Assembly: GCA_964623815.1 (NCBI GenBank)
Contig: CAZUVR010000006.1
Location: 57,451-121,450 of the forward strand
Length of the DNA: 64,000 nucleotides
Reading direction: 5' to 3'
From: Chroococcopsis sp964623815
GTDB taxonomy: Bacteria; Cyanobacteriota; Cyanobacteriia; Cyanobacteriales; Microcystaceae
Shown: piece after piece, positions 8,088 through 17,616 of the stretch
How the letters are laid out: each line of letters starts with the position of its first letter
How positions within the stretch are numbered: the stretch's first letter is position 1
Program-made: the position numbers and the translations under genes
The notes under the pieces: model-generated
Database searches by the model: none
Told to the model about the DNA's origin: nothing
The model's input: only the letters and a program-made list of their open reading frames with translations

Positions 8088-10121
8088 TTATGATTTTTTC
8101 ATCTCGGATATGGCTCCTCTAGCCATAGAAGCGATCGCCTGATCCGTAGCCCGGGGTAAATGATAATACTTACCTCCCGCCTGCGTCGCCAGTTCTTTTG
8201 CAAAACCGGTAGAGACGAATTTCTTCTCGGTGTCGATGACTAATAATTTCATCCCCAACGCCCGTATTTTAGCCGCTATATCTAATAGCTCGGCTTTTAT
8301 ATCAGGTTTCTCACCATCTGCGGGCGGCTCACCGAGGGATTTAGAAAGGGGTATATTACTCCTGCCGTCGGTGATGGCTACTATCACAACCTCTCCTATA
8401 TCGCCGGACATCTGGGCGTTACGCCCCACATTCACCGCCTGGGTTAAGCCGTGAGCCAAGGGGGAACCGCCTCCACAGGGTAAAGTTTCCAGCCGTTTTT
8501 TCGCTAGGGCGATCGATCGCGTTGGTGGTAACAATACGTCTGCTCTCTCTCCCCGGAAGGGAATTAGGGAAACTTGATCCCGGTTTTCGTAAGCTTCCGT
8601 TAACAGACGCATCACCGCGCCTTTAGCCGACTGCATCCGATTTAAAGCCATCGAACCGGAGGCATCGACGACGAAGACGACGAGAGAACCTGCTTTGCGG
8701 GCTAGGCGTTTCGATCTTAAATCTCCCTCTTCTACGATGACATTGCGATCGGGATTTCGTAAACGACGGGCTTTCTGATAGGGGGCGGCGGCTCTCAATG
8801 TGGCATCTACCGCGACTCTCCTCACCTTACCCCTCGGTAGCATTGGCTTGATATAACGCCCCCTATCTTCCGAGAAAATGAGATTTCTCGCTCCGGATTT
8901 ACCCTGTCTCTGGGCCATCTGAGCAAAATACAAGACGCTCGGATCTAATAATACTCCTTCAGGATCGAAGATAAACTCTTCTGGTAGGTTCTGGGGTTGT
9001 TCTTCTTCTTCTTGCTCTTTCTCTTCTTCTTGCTCTTTCTCTTCTTCTTCCTCTTCCTGCTCCTGCTGATTCTGATCCTGCGGCGGCGGGGGTGGCGGGG
9101 GTGGGGATTGGGGTTGTTCTTCTTCCTGGGGCGGGGGGGTGACGCTCGATCTCGGTACGATTACCAATTCTACCGCCCGTTTCAAGTCATCGGCGCTGAC
9201 GAAGTTCCTGCCCTCTAATGCGGCGGCGGCTTTAGCTACCCTGAGGGCGAATAATTCGGCTCTATGTCCCTGCACTTTACCCCTGATGGCTTCTTGTACT
9301 AAGTAATCGATTTGGTCGTGGGTAATCTGTACTTCTTTTAACCACTCTCTAGCGAGGATGATTTCGGTTTTTAAGTCTTCTACCTGCTCGTCATACTGTT
9401 CTAAAAAGGCTTTTGGTGAAGATGCATAATCTAGGGCTTGATTTACCGCTAAGACTCTTTGATCGAGGGCTAATACTCCATCGGCGGAGAGTGCGATCGC
9501 CATCCGATCCAATAAATGGGGCCTTAAATCTCCCTCTTCTGGATTATATGTGGCTATCAATAGGGGCTGACAGGGGTGTTGAAAGCTTATTCCTTCCCTT
9601 TCTATGAGATTGCGCCCCTCGCTCAATACACTTAATAATTGATTGACTATTTGGTCATCGAGTAGGTTAATTTCATCTATATATAAGACACCCCGATGAG
9701 CCGAGGCTAATAATCCGGGTTGAAACACAGGTTCGCCCCTTTTCACCGATTCTTCCACATCTACCGAGCCTAATAATCTGTCTTCCGTAACACCGAGGGG
9801 AATCTGCACGAAGGGAGCGGGAATGATTTGTGTGGGTATATCATCGCCTGGAGAATATTGTTCCTTAGTTAAATCATCCCATTGAGAGGGGTTAGCTGGA
9901 TCGCAGCGGTAAGGGTTATCGGCGATGACTTCGATAGGCGGTAATAGAGCGTGTATGGCCCGTGCCATTACGGATTTCGCCGTGCCCCTCCTCCCGGCTA
10001 TAACTACGCCCCCTAGATTGGGATCAACTGCAGCCAGTAGTAATGCTAGTTTTATCGCCTCCTGTCCGACTACGGCGGTGAGAGGGAAATTCGGATTGAC
10101 AATAGGGGTGATGGTAGACAT
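8088..10121 (-). CDS. chlD: Magnesium chelatase subunit D (ChlD)
   Basis: 677 residues, full length for ChlD. With ChlI and ChlH it inserts Mg2+ into protoporphyrin IX, the branch point to chlorophyll. The N-terminal AAA+ domain (about residues 10-330) has a Walker A form 'VVIAGRRGTAKSVMARAI' and 'GVLYIDEINLLDD'. An acidic/proline linker (about 333-380; runs of P, then E/Q) follows. The C-terminal VWA domain has the MIDAS motif 'VVFVVDASGSMALNRM' (about 484-499). The gene is transcribed alone, convergent with the truncated rhodanese-like gene. Confidence 0.97.
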   Translation of the reverse strand: MSTITPIVNPNFPLTAVVGQEAIKLALLLAAVDPNLGGVVIAGRRGTAKSVMARAIHALLPPIEVIADNPYRCDPANPSQWDDLTKEQYSPGDDIPTQIIPAPFVQIPLGVTEDRLLGSVDVEESVKRGEPVFQPGLLASAHRGVLYIDEINLLDDQIVNQLLSVLSEGRNLIEREGISFQHPCQPLLIATYNPEEGDLRPHLLDRMAIALSADGVLALDQRVLAVNQALDYASSPKAFLEQYDEQVEDLKTEIILAREWLKEVQITHDQIDYLVQEAIRGKVQGHRAELFALRVAKAAAALEGRNFVSADDLKRAVELVIVPRSSVTPPPQEEEQPQSPPPPPPPPQDQNQQEQEEEEEEKEQEEEKEQEEEEQPQNLPEEFIFDPEGVLLDPSVLYFAQMAQRQGKSGARNLIFSEDRGRYIKPMLPRGKVRRVAVDATLRAAAPYQKARRLRNPDRNVIVEEGDLRSKRLARKAGSLVVFVVDASGSMALNRMQSAKGAVMRLLTEAYENRDQVSLIPFRGERADVLLPPTRSIALAKKRLETLPCGGGSPLAHGLTQAVNVGRNAQMSGDIGEVVIVAITDGRSNIPLSKSLGEPPADGEKPDIKAELLDIAAKIRALGMKLLVIDTEKKFVSTGFAKELATQAGGKYYHLPRATDQAIASMARGAISEMKKS

Positions 10122-10322
10122 ACGATCGTTATCCGGCAGATGGTGCAGAGGTTTATCTTATCAAAAAACCCGCCCACAGTTCATAAAGCCCCCTCACTCT
10201 ACCTCAGTGTTATCACTGTGATAAAAGTCAATCTATCTTTGGTATTGATTCACTGCCATCGTTAGAACTACCTGAGAAAATGTAATTAAAGATACAAAAA
10301 ATTTTATCAGGGGATACAGTTT

Positions 10323-10517
10323 ATGATTACTTATAATCAAATTAATGTTTGGGTCATCGATCCCCAAGGTATTAAAACCCTCATTACACAATTTTCCCAA
10401 CAGGACTTTGAAGCTTTAGCGACAACTATTAAAACTTTACTACAAGGTAATAACGTTTTTTATGAGCTTAACTATAGCCACGACCAAATCGATCTGGAAA
10501 TTCACGAATTATGTTAA
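10323..10517 (+). CDS. Small hypothetical protein
   Basis: 64 residues, acidic, with no signal or membrane segment. It has a predicted beta strand ('NQINVWVIDPQG'), a helix ('QQDFEALATTIKTLLQG') and a second strand, suggesting a small alpha/beta fold. A purine-rich AGGGGA lies about 10 bp before the ATG, and the frame is clean between non-coding flanks. I do not recognise the family. Confidence 0.55.
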   Translation: MITYNQINVWVIDPQGIKTLITQFSQQDFEALATTIKTLLQGNNVFYELNYSHDQIDLEIHELC

Positions 10518-10577
10518 AGACGTTGAAAATTAAAAATGTGCCTTAAGCGGCGACTTAATACGCACAAAAGGGGGTGT

Positions 10578-10955
10578 CTAAAGGTAGAGCAACTCTTTCA
10601 AACGGCGGAAACGATCGGAATAACTACGCATCACCTGTAGAGCAAACATGGGAGTTTCCTGTACCGCGAAGAGGAAATGCTCTTTGTCGAGCAGGGCTAG
10701 CCGACAATTACTTTTAGCGATCGCGGTAGATCCTCTTAGATGATCTTCGTGAAGTAATGCCCCTTCACCAAATACCTCTCCTTGGTGAATTATCTCCACG
10801 ACCCTATCATTGACCATCATCTGTACTTCGCCTTCGATAATACCATACATCACATTACCACTTTCACCTGTTTTGAAAATGACTTCTCCCGCTTGATAAA
10901 TCTTTTCTGGCTTGGTTTCAAATAACTTAATGGTATCGATCAGGTGCATAATCAA
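10578..10955 (-). CDS. Cyclic nucleotide-binding domain protein
   Basis: 125 residues forming a single cNMP-binding jelly roll: 'YQAGEVIFKTGESGNVMYGI', then 'GEVFGEGALLHEDHLRGSTA' as the phosphate-binding cassette, and a C-terminal helix. There is no DNA-binding domain, so it is not a CRP regulator but a stand-alone sensor. The cassette lacks a clear 'RxA' after the Glu, having 'LRGSTA', so ligand binding is plausible but not assured. A partner is not evident nearby. Confidence 0.8.
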   Translation of the reverse strand: MIMHLIDTIKLFETKPEKIYQAGEVIFKTGESGNVMYGIIEGEVQMMVNDRVVEIIHQGEVFGEGALLHEDHLRGSTAIAKSNCRLALLDKEHFLFAVQETPMFALQVMRSYSDRFRRLKELLYL

Positions 10956-11257
10956 TTAGTTTCCTATTTTATAGGTACATTTATCCTGGTTTGTTTTTAT
11001 ATCTTCAAACGCTTAACTTTCATATTTTAAGATGTCTGCTCCCCAATCTCTATTAATTCTTGATAAAGCTAAAGTTAATATCGGGTTAATTAGTAGTGAG
11101 GAATGAGAAGAGAGAAGAGAGGGAAACTATCCTAGCTATAAACTATTACTCACTCCTCATTTCTCTTAACTTACTTCTGATTGGTAATAAATACTAGTAA
11201 TTAATTATTAATTACTAGTATCGTGATACTCTTAGATTAAGAAATTAGATTAAGCTT
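10956..11257. repeat. Gap with AGTGAGGAATGA-type imperfect hairpin
   Basis: About 300 bp without a gene. At 11094-11167 a purine-rich arm (TAGTGAGGAATGAGAAG) faces a pyrimidine-rich arm (ACTCACTCCTCATTTCTCTT). The same word pair recurs as a tighter hairpin at 33314-33350, so this looks like a dispersed palindromic repeat. A second short palindrome, around TACTAGTAATTAATTA, lies near 11190-11220. Confidence 0.5.
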
Positions 11258-12856
11258 TTAGGAGCGGGTGGTGAGAGGACTGGAGATAAATTGATTCATC
11301 CAAGGTGAAGGCTCGTTCGTCAAACCGAAGTGCATAAAGGTTCCACCGCCTATTTCATTCCATTTAGCTAAATACTTTTGATAAACCTCCCCCATTCGGG
11401 GATCTCTGTTGACTGCCGCAAAAAGATTGAGGATTTTGGTATTAGATGTTATCGGGCCAAAGGGGTCGAGATGTTGCCCTCCCTCGGAAGCTAACAATTG
11501 TAATTTACTGTCTTTCACAGTATCATTAGTTTCTTTGATGAGTTTGGCGTAGGCATCCATCCATCCAAAAGTCTGCTGTAAAGCTCCGTTCGGTCTGTAA
11601 GGCGCACCGTTAATTTTTAGTGCTCCCCCTTGATTTATCTCGTCAAATATATCATCTACGGTCATATTTTCTAACTGCCCGCCAAACATGGGGTGGCCTA
11701 TATAGTAACCGAAATAGGGAGCGATCCCAATACCATCAACCTTTGAAATAGTATTAGTACTTTTTAAATAATTAATTATGATCCGTCCCGTGTTAACACT
11801 CGCCGCCTGCGGGACTACTACTCCTATTATTCGATTCGAGTCGGTGCCGAATGTTTGTTTCCAAATATCTATCACCTCAACAGATCTTTTAGTATACCAC
11901 TCTAGATAGGGTTGCCGTTGTGTTGAACCTGCTTGAGTCATAATCCATTGAGTCTGGGGAAATGATGGATTCCAACCTTCATTAGTATATTCAATGTAAA
12001 TTTTTCGGCTTGGGTCGATATTATTTTTGACGTATTGGGCGAAGTTCCTTACATAGTCATCCGTTGCCATGTGGGGGACATTAAACCAAGGGTCTACTGA
12101 GGCTTGATTGGATAAAGCCACCATAACTTCGATCGGGACTCCTTTCCCCTTTTCGGTCCAGAAAGCCTGATCTAAGGTTGGTCTGTCACTCCAGTCTTTT
12201 TGAGTACTCCCATTTGTATGCCCCCAATCCATATAACGCACCACTTTCAGCTTTTTCACTTCTGTCAAAAAATTAGGATTGAAGATTTGCGCAGTTGATG
12301 GGTTGAAGGTGTCTTGAGAATATACGTTGGTATACGTATTTTCGTACTGAAGGGGTATGATCCTTATATTGCGAATATAATTACCTGTTCTATTCGGATC
12401 GTTACTACTAATTCGGAGCGCTGATGATGTCAGAGTATTTGTCGCATTAATCGTAATTACGTCCCTACCGGGTCGTGAAAGACCAATATTTTTAACGGCC
12501 GCGTTATTGTAGTTGATAGTCCCTTCTCCGTCGTATAAAACTACATACTGACCGTTAAGCTCAGTATTTCTTCTATTGGTAAATATGGTAGCGACAGGTT
12601 GCCCCTTAGGCAATTCATCCTCTGAAGATGTTATTGGTTTAAACCAACCTTTGCTATCTAGGTTAATAGAGTCTGACGAAACCCAAGGACGGGAGTTTTT
12701 AAATAAATCTAAAAACGGGCGTTGGAAAGACCAATCATTTACCGTGCTTAAATTATTACCTATATTCAGATTAGTTGCTTCTGGTAACTGATTGCGTATA
12801 GGGCGCTGCCTTACAGAAGTTGTCTTACTATTGTTAATTACTTTAATAGTTATCAT
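11258..12856 (-). CDS. Glycoside hydrolase-like protein (cellulase-type TIM barrel, bacterial 'cellulose-binding' family)
   Basis: About 532 residues from the ATG at 12856; a GTG at 12889 would add 11. Residues about 30-160 look beta-rich. The rest resembles a TIM-barrel hydrolase: 'VVRYMDWGHTNGS', 'KIYIEYTNEGWNPSF' with an Asn-Glu pair where GH-A clan enzymes have the acid/base, and 'LLASEGGQHLDPFG' with a Glu where the nucleophile would be. I see no N-terminal signal peptide, although the protein looks extracellular; a non-classical route or a missed start is possible. Substrate unknown. The gene is monocistronic. Confidence 0.65.
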   Translation of the reverse strand: MITIKVINNSKTTSVRQRPIRNQLPEATNLNIGNNLSTVNDWSFQRPFLDLFKNSRPWVSSDSINLDSKGWFKPITSSEDELPKGQPVATIFTNRRNTELNGQYVVLYDGEGTINYNNAAVKNIGLSRPGRDVITINATNTLTSSALRISSNDPNRTGNYIRNIRIIPLQYENTYTNVYSQDTFNPSTAQIFNPNFLTEVKKLKVVRYMDWGHTNGSTQKDWSDRPTLDQAFWTEKGKGVPIEVMVALSNQASVDPWFNVPHMATDDYVRNFAQYVKNNIDPSRKIYIEYTNEGWNPSFPQTQWIMTQAGSTQRQPYLEWYTKRSVEVIDIWKQTFGTDSNRIIGVVVPQAASVNTGRIIINYLKSTNTISKVDGIGIAPYFGYYIGHPMFGGQLENMTVDDIFDEINQGGALKINGAPYRPNGALQQTFGWMDAYAKLIKETNDTVKDSKLQLLASEGGQHLDPFGPITSNTKILNLFAAVNRDPRMGEVYQKYLAKWNEIGGGTFMHFGLTNEPSPWMNQFISSPLTTRS

Positions 12857-12889
12857 ATTCTTACTTAAAAAAATCCTCTTTTTTAACAC

Positions 12890-13226
12890 TACAACGTTTA
12901 TCTATTCAACAATCTATAATCTTTTATGTTGATTATCTTATGCATTGTTAACTTTTGCTTAATCGATCAATCTAACTTTTAATGATTCTTCTTGAAATTC
13001 ACCATAACGCTAACTTAATTATATACTATCTATCATACACCATATTCGAGAAAATTCCGCTAATATTCAACATTTATTGACATTAACCGAAAGTGGGCAT
13101 CCTCAAATTTTTTCACGGAATAGATTGTCAACAAAACTAAAGTTTATATAAACAAACTCCGCAGGGAGCAGTAAGATGTTAACATAATATAGGAAAATAA
13201 TAACTCCTGAATGCCCGATTACCCCA
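12890..13226. other. Divergent intergenic region upstream of recQ
   Basis: 337 bp, AT-rich, between the divergent GH-like gene and recQ. It should contain both promoters. I see no hairpin, repeat or operator I can support. Confidence 0.3.
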
Positions 13227-15386
13227 ATGCCCAGATTTCAGACTCTAGAGCAGGCATTAAAATATTACTTTGGGTATGATGAATTCCGTCCTGGACAAGA
13301 GGAAATTATTTCAGCCGCTCTAAAAAATAGAGATTTACTGGTCATCATGCCTACTGGAGGTGGTAAATCTCTGTGTTTTCAACTACCCGCTTTGATGAAG
13401 CCTGGACTGATGATAGTGGTATCACCCTTGATCTCCCTAATGCAGGATCAAGTATACAGTTTGGTCAATAATGGCATCGGAGCCACCTTCCTTAACAGCA
13501 GTCTCACCCTCTCGGAGATTCGTGAACGGGAGGCCGACATAATAGCGGGAAAAATAAAACTTGTCTATGTAGCTCCCGAAAAACTGCTATCGGATAAATT
13601 CCTCGGCTTTTTAGATATGATAGCCAGGAATATCGGTATCTCTGCTTTTGCCATCGATGAAGCTCATTGTGTATCTCACTGGGGGCATGATTTCCGCCCG
13701 GAATACAGACAACTGATACAATTGCGTCGGCGATACCCAGGGGTGCCTTTGCTCGCGCTTACAGCCACCGCAACTACAAGGGTGCGATCGGATATAGTAG
13801 AACAATTAGGATTGAAAAATCCTCTGATTCATATCGCTAGTTTCAATAGAACCAATCTCTATTATGAGATCGTACCCAAAGAAAAGAGGAGCTACGACCA
13901 GTTGCTCAAGTATATCCGTAAAGAGAAAGGCGCGGGTATCGTTTACTGTACTGGCAGGAAAACCGTAGATGAAATTGCCTCAAGTTTACAGGAAGACGGA
14001 ATTTCAGCCTTACCTTATCACGCGGGGATGTCCGACATCGAGAGGAGCGAGAATCAAACGAAATTTATCCGCGATGACGTGCAGATTATAGTCGCTACGG
14101 TAGCTTTCGGTATGGGGATCAATAAACCCGATGTGCGCTTCGTGGTTCATTATGACCTACCGAGAAATCTAGAAGGTTATTACCAGGAATCCGGTAGGGC
14201 GGGCAGAGACGGGGAACCAGCCCGGTGTACCTTATTCTTTAGCTTTGCCGATTTAAAAAAAATTGAATTTACGATCGACCAGAAAAGCGATGAAAACGAG
14301 CAATTAATAGCCCGGCAACAGTTGAGGAAAGTTATAGATTATGCCGAGGGTAGTGAATGTAGGCGGACGATCGTGCTACGTTATTTCGGTGAAGTTTATG
14401 AGGGGAATTGTGGCTTATGTGATAATTGTTGTCATCCTCAACCTACCCAAGATTGGACTATTGAAGCACAAAAGTTTTTATCTTGTGTGGCCCGTTGTCG
14501 AGAAAGGTTCGGCATGACTCATTTAATCGATGTATTAAGAGGTTCAAAAAACAAGAAAATTGAACAATACAGGCATCACTTCCTATCAACCTACGGTATC
14601 GGCAGAGATAGAACCGCCGAACAGTGGAAACTTTTAGCCCGCTCTCTCGTCCATCAAGGACTAGTGGATGAAACCCATGATGGCTATCGTATCTTGAAAC
14701 TAAATCAAAAAAGTTGGGAAGTTCTGAGGAAACAACGCTCCGTTTTTATAGCGGTTCCTAAAAAAGTTAACGAAATTATTTTAGGTGAAGATAATCCTAT
14801 CTCACAGGAAACAGAATTATTATTCGACAATCTCCGCCGTCTACGCAAATCCCTCGCTGACGAAGCAGGTGTACCTCCTTACGTCATCTTCCACGACTCT
14901 ACACTTAAACTTATGGCACAAATTAGACCCAAAAATTTACATGAATTTGGAAAAATTTCAGGTGTGGGTCAGAGAAAGATAGAAAAATACGGGTTGATTT
15001 TTATCTCAGAAATAAAAAATTTTTGTCAGGAATACGGTTTAAGTGAGGAGACAAACGAAAAATTACCTTTTTCATCATTATCTCATACATATAAAATTAC
15101 CCTTGAATATTATCGGCAGGGTTTAAGCGTAGAAGAAATAGCTTTAAAAAGAAACTTAATGGTTAGTAGCATATACAATCATCTGACCAGGCTGATTAGC
15201 GCAGGTGAATCTATTAATTTAGACAAATTGGTATTACCAGCTAAGCAAATATTAATTATTAAAGCTATCAAACAACTAGAAAATATATCCGCACTCAATG
15301 ATATAAAAGAAATTTTGGGAGAAGGCTTTAGTTATGATGAAATAAAATTGGTACTGAGTTGGTGGCAGAGGCAGTCCCGTGAATAA
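13227..15386 (+). CDS. recQ: ATP-dependent DNA helicase RecQ
   Basis: 719 residues. RecQ unwinds DNA 3' to 5' in recombination and repair. Helicase motifs run in order: 'MPTGGGKSLCFQLPAL' (Walker A, about residue 45), 'FAIDEAHCVSHWGHDFRPEY' (DEAH box and aromatic loop), 'LALTATAT', 'GIVYCTGRK', 'VATVAFGMGINKPDVRFVVH' and 'YYQESGRAGRDGEPARCTL'. The RQC zinc site is 'SECRRTIVLRYFGE' plus 'NCGLCDNCC'. An HRDC domain follows (about 525-600) and a C-terminal helix-turn-helix region ('LSVEEIALKRN'). The length matches the long RecQ forms. Confidence 0.95.
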   Translation: MPRFQTLEQALKYYFGYDEFRPGQEEIISAALKNRDLLVIMPTGGGKSLCFQLPALMKPGLMIVVSPLISLMQDQVYSLVNNGIGATFLNSSLTLSEIREREADIIAGKIKLVYVAPEKLLSDKFLGFLDMIARNIGISAFAIDEAHCVSHWGHDFRPEYRQLIQLRRRYPGVPLLALTATATTRVRSDIVEQLGLKNPLIHIASFNRTNLYYEIVPKEKRSYDQLLKYIRKEKGAGIVYCTGRKTVDEIASSLQEDGISALPYHAGMSDIERSENQTKFIRDDVQIIVATVAFGMGINKPDVRFVVHYDLPRNLEGYYQESGRAGRDGEPARCTLFFSFADLKKIEFTIDQKSDENEQLIARQQLRKVIDYAEGSECRRTIVLRYFGEVYEGNCGLCDNCCHPQPTQDWTIEAQKFLSCVARCRERFGMTHLIDVLRGSKNKKIEQYRHHFLSTYGIGRDRTAEQWKLLARSLVHQGLVDETHDGYRILKLNQKSWEVLRKQRSVFIAVPKKVNEIILGEDNPISQETELLFDNLRRLRKSLADEAGVPPYVIFHDSTLKLMAQIRPKNLHEFGKISGVGQRKIEKYGLIFISEIKNFCQEYGLSEETNEKLPFSSLSHTYKITLEYYRQGLSVEEIALKRNLMVSSIYNHLTRLISAGESINLDKLVLPAKQILIIKAIKQLENISALNDIKEILGEGFSYDEIKLVLSWWQRQSRE

Positions 15387-15454
15387 ATGGACTCGGGGTT
15401 TGATTTCCTGCAAGCAGTGGCAGAATATACATAGGAAAAACTTTTAAGAAAATT

Positions 15455-16084
15455 ATGTCTCTATCTCCCGTATATAAAGGTCAATTCGGAGAATATTCGA
15501 TTACACAAGACGATCGCCGGGGTGTTATCCTCTACCGTAGCGGTTTGAGTATCGCCGCCGTTAGTTTCGCCCTCGCTACCGGATTATTCTTTCAATCCCC
15601 TCAACATCCCGAATACCTGAATTACATCACGCCTCTTTACTGGCTTTTCTCCTTGGGATTGGGTTTGAGTTTATTAACGATTCACATTTATCTAATTCCC
15701 CTGCACCGTCTTTTACAACTGTTTTGGGTTATCGGCACCGTCTCCTCTTTAATTTTTACTTTGACTGCCTCCTCTTCCTTAGCAGTTATAGTATATGAGA
15801 ACCCTCTAACTATTCTGGGTGTGGGTTTTACCTTCGCGGCGCTGACCGGTATTTATTTTAAAGAAGCTTTCTGTTTTAATCGAATTCCTACGAAAGTTTT
15901 AACCCCACTGGTGCCTTTTTTACTTATGGGTCATTTGTTCGGATGGATTCCCGATAACGTTAAGCAATTCCTTTTGATCGTCTGGGCAATTTTATTTATA
16001 ACTTTTGCCCTGAGTAAATTCTGGCAACCGCTAGCCGATGATATAGGAGATAAATCCGTTTTCGCTCATTTAAAGGGACATTAA
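15455..16084 (+). CDS. DUF2301 family integral membrane protein
   Basis: 209 residues with about six hydrophobic segments. The N-terminal 'PVYKGQFGEYSITQDDRRG' and the 'LTGIYFKEAFCFNR' loop are what I recognise as the cyanobacterial DUF2301 family. Function is unknown. The stop is followed 2 bp later by the YdcF-like gene, so they form an operon of two envelope proteins. Confidence 0.75.
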   Translation: MSLSPVYKGQFGEYSITQDDRRGVILYRSGLSIAAVSFALATGLFFQSPQHPEYLNYITPLYWLFSLGLGLSLLTIHIYLIPLHRLLQLFWVIGTVSSLIFTLTASSSLAVIVYENPLTILGVGFTFAALTGIYFKEAFCFNRIPTKVLTPLVPFLLMGHLFGWIPDNVKQFLLIVWAILFITFALSKFWQPLADDIGDKSVFAHLKGH

Positions 16085-16086
16085 AA

Positions 16087-16773
16087 TTGATGACGGGTGA
16101 GTATGGAGAAATGTTTTGGGGCTTATTAGAATATAAGCCCAGGTGGTCTTTAACCCTTAAAGCTTGGCTAATAATAATATCTTCTTTAATGGCTTTTCTG
16201 GGGCTAATAATTAACCGAGCGCCCTACTTTCTAGCTATTCAAGCCCCTATAAAAGCTGATGCCTTACTAATAGAAGGATGGACGGGGGATACAGTTATTG
16301 AAGCGGGGGTAGAAGAATTTTTAAAAGGTGGATATAAATATATAATCACCACTGGAGTCAAGATTTATCGCGGTTCCTCTCTCCTTCCCTATAAAAATTA
16401 CGCCGACTCGGCAAAAGCGATAATTATCGCCTCCGGCATAGAGCCAGATAAAGTCATCGCTATTCCCACCCCCGTAGTTAATCGGGATAGAACCGCCGCG
16501 AGTGCGATCGAGGTGAAGGAGAGGTTACTAAAAAAGGATTTGGAGATTAAATCCTTAAATATCTATTCTTTTGACGTGCATACCCGGCGAAGCTATTTAA
16601 TCTATAAAAAAGTATTGGGTAAGGATTTTGCCCTAGGAGCGATCTCCTATCTCAATACCGATTACGATCCGAGACGCTGGTGGGCTTCGAGTATGGGTTT
16701 TCGGTACATCACTGGAGAGTCTTTAGCCTACATTTACGCCCGCTTTATTTGGTATTTCACCCGCAAATATTAA
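16087..16773 (+). CDS. YdcF/SanA/ElyC-like (DUF218-related) envelope protein
   Basis: 228 residues with one N-terminal TM helix (about 22-42). The rest resembles the DUF218 Rossmann-like fold: 'ADALLIEGWTGDTVIEAGVE', 'YKYIITTGVKIYRG', 'SGIEPDKVIAIPTPVVNRDR' and 'LNIYSFDVHTRRSYLIYKKV'. DUF218 proteins (SanA, ElyC) act in envelope integrity and peptidoglycan precursor metabolism in other bacteria; the role here is inferred only. TTG/ATG choice: an ATG at 16090 one codon later is equally possible. Confidence 0.65.
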   Translation: MMTGEYGEMFWGLLEYKPRWSLTLKAWLIIISSLMAFLGLIINRAPYFLAIQAPIKADALLIEGWTGDTVIEAGVEEFLKGGYKYIITTGVKIYRGSSLLPYKNYADSAKAIIIASGIEPDKVIAIPTPVVNRDRTAASAIEVKERLLKKDLEIKSLNIYSFDVHTRRSYLIYKKVLGKDFALGAISYLNTDYDPRRWWASSMGFRYITGESLAYIYARFIWYFTRKY

Positions 16774-16789
16774 GGGATAGAGAAGGAAA

Positions 16790-17377
16790 TCAGCCTGAAA
16801 ACTCGTGAGAAAAATCTTTTTGTTTCCTGTAAACGTAGGGCCCCATCAAAGCCCCCCAGATCCCCTGACCAGTAACCGGATTGATGCCCTTATCATAGGT
16901 TTTAAGTTGACCATCGCTCACTTCAAAGCCTAAAGCCACCTGAAAAGTTTGTCCCCCGTAGTTGACGGTACACTTATCATTACTTCTGGGCGTGGCTACA
17001 AATCCCGTAGCCGATTCGGTTACGGTCAAGGTGCAACCGGGTAAAAATTGCACCTGTTGCTCATCGATACTGGTTAGGATGCCTGGATTAGTCCCGGCAC
17101 CGGCTACAGCCCCAATATCGGAAAACATATAGTGTCGTACTTCGATCGCTCCCCAATTATTTTCACACAGACGCAGCAGACGGGGACGATAGGGTTGATC
17201 TAAGTTGACGATACTGGCCTGTTCAGCGTATAAACATAAACTGTCACCCTGAAATAGGTGGACGGGGCGCAACCAGAGGCGCAAATGCACGTACCAAACT
17301 GGTTCAGCCGCGGCTTGCTCTTTATTCTCGAATTCTCCGGCTAAATAATCTGCCAGACGTTGTAACTGCGGTGTCAT
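16790..17377 (-). CDS. cpcT: CpcT/CpeT family phycobilin:phycobiliprotein lyase
   Basis: 195 residues, family length. T-type lyases attach phycocyanobilin to Cys-153-type sites of phycocyanin or phycoerythrocyanin beta subunits. Recognisable stretches are 'LADYLAGEFENKEQ', 'WYVHLRLWLRPV', 'LYAEQASIVNLDQPYRPRLL', 'FLPGCTLTV', 'SNDKCTVNYGGQTFQVALG' and 'WGALMGPYVYRKQ'. The gene ends 17 bp from the convergent YdcF-like gene. CpcT rather than CpeT is my best guess; the family cannot be split by eye with certainty. Confidence 0.88.
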   Translation of the reverse strand: MTPQLQRLADYLAGEFENKEQAAAEPVWYVHLRLWLRPVHLFQGDSLCLYAEQASIVNLDQPYRPRLLRLCENNWGAIEVRHYMFSDIGAVAGAGTNPGILTSIDEQQVQFLPGCTLTVTESATGFVATPRSNDKCTVNYGGQTFQVALGFEVSDGQLKTYDKGINPVTGQGIWGALMGPYVYRKQKDFSHEFSG

Positions 17378-17539
17378 ACAAATAACCCATAATAACGATT
17401 TAATTATCCAACCTTGAGTAATTAAAAATTCATCTTGCCGTCATTGGAAAGTCATAACAGTTGCCTAAATTATAAATATGTCAGCACTAGCCGTTTTCCG
17501 ACTCACTCCTTACACCTACTGTGCTGATTTTGTCTAGTG

Positions 17540-17578
17540 AACAGTTATCGCTTCCTAATCTGATAGCTGATAACTGTT
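17540..17578. repeat. Inverted repeat upstream of the HtrA-type protease
   Basis: Perfect 10-bp arms AACAGTTATC/GATAACTGTT are 19 bp apart, about 40 bp before the protease start. It could act as a leader hairpin or be one of the common short palindromic tracts of this genome; no regulator is assigned. Confidence 0.45.
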
Positions 17579-17616
17579 ACCTTATCTTTCACCTTAGTTA
17601 GGTGCTAGCGAAAAAA

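Noticed and set aside
8997..9218. Phe/Leu-rich plus-strand ORF
   Set aside because: It is the complement of the acidic/proline linker codons of chlD.
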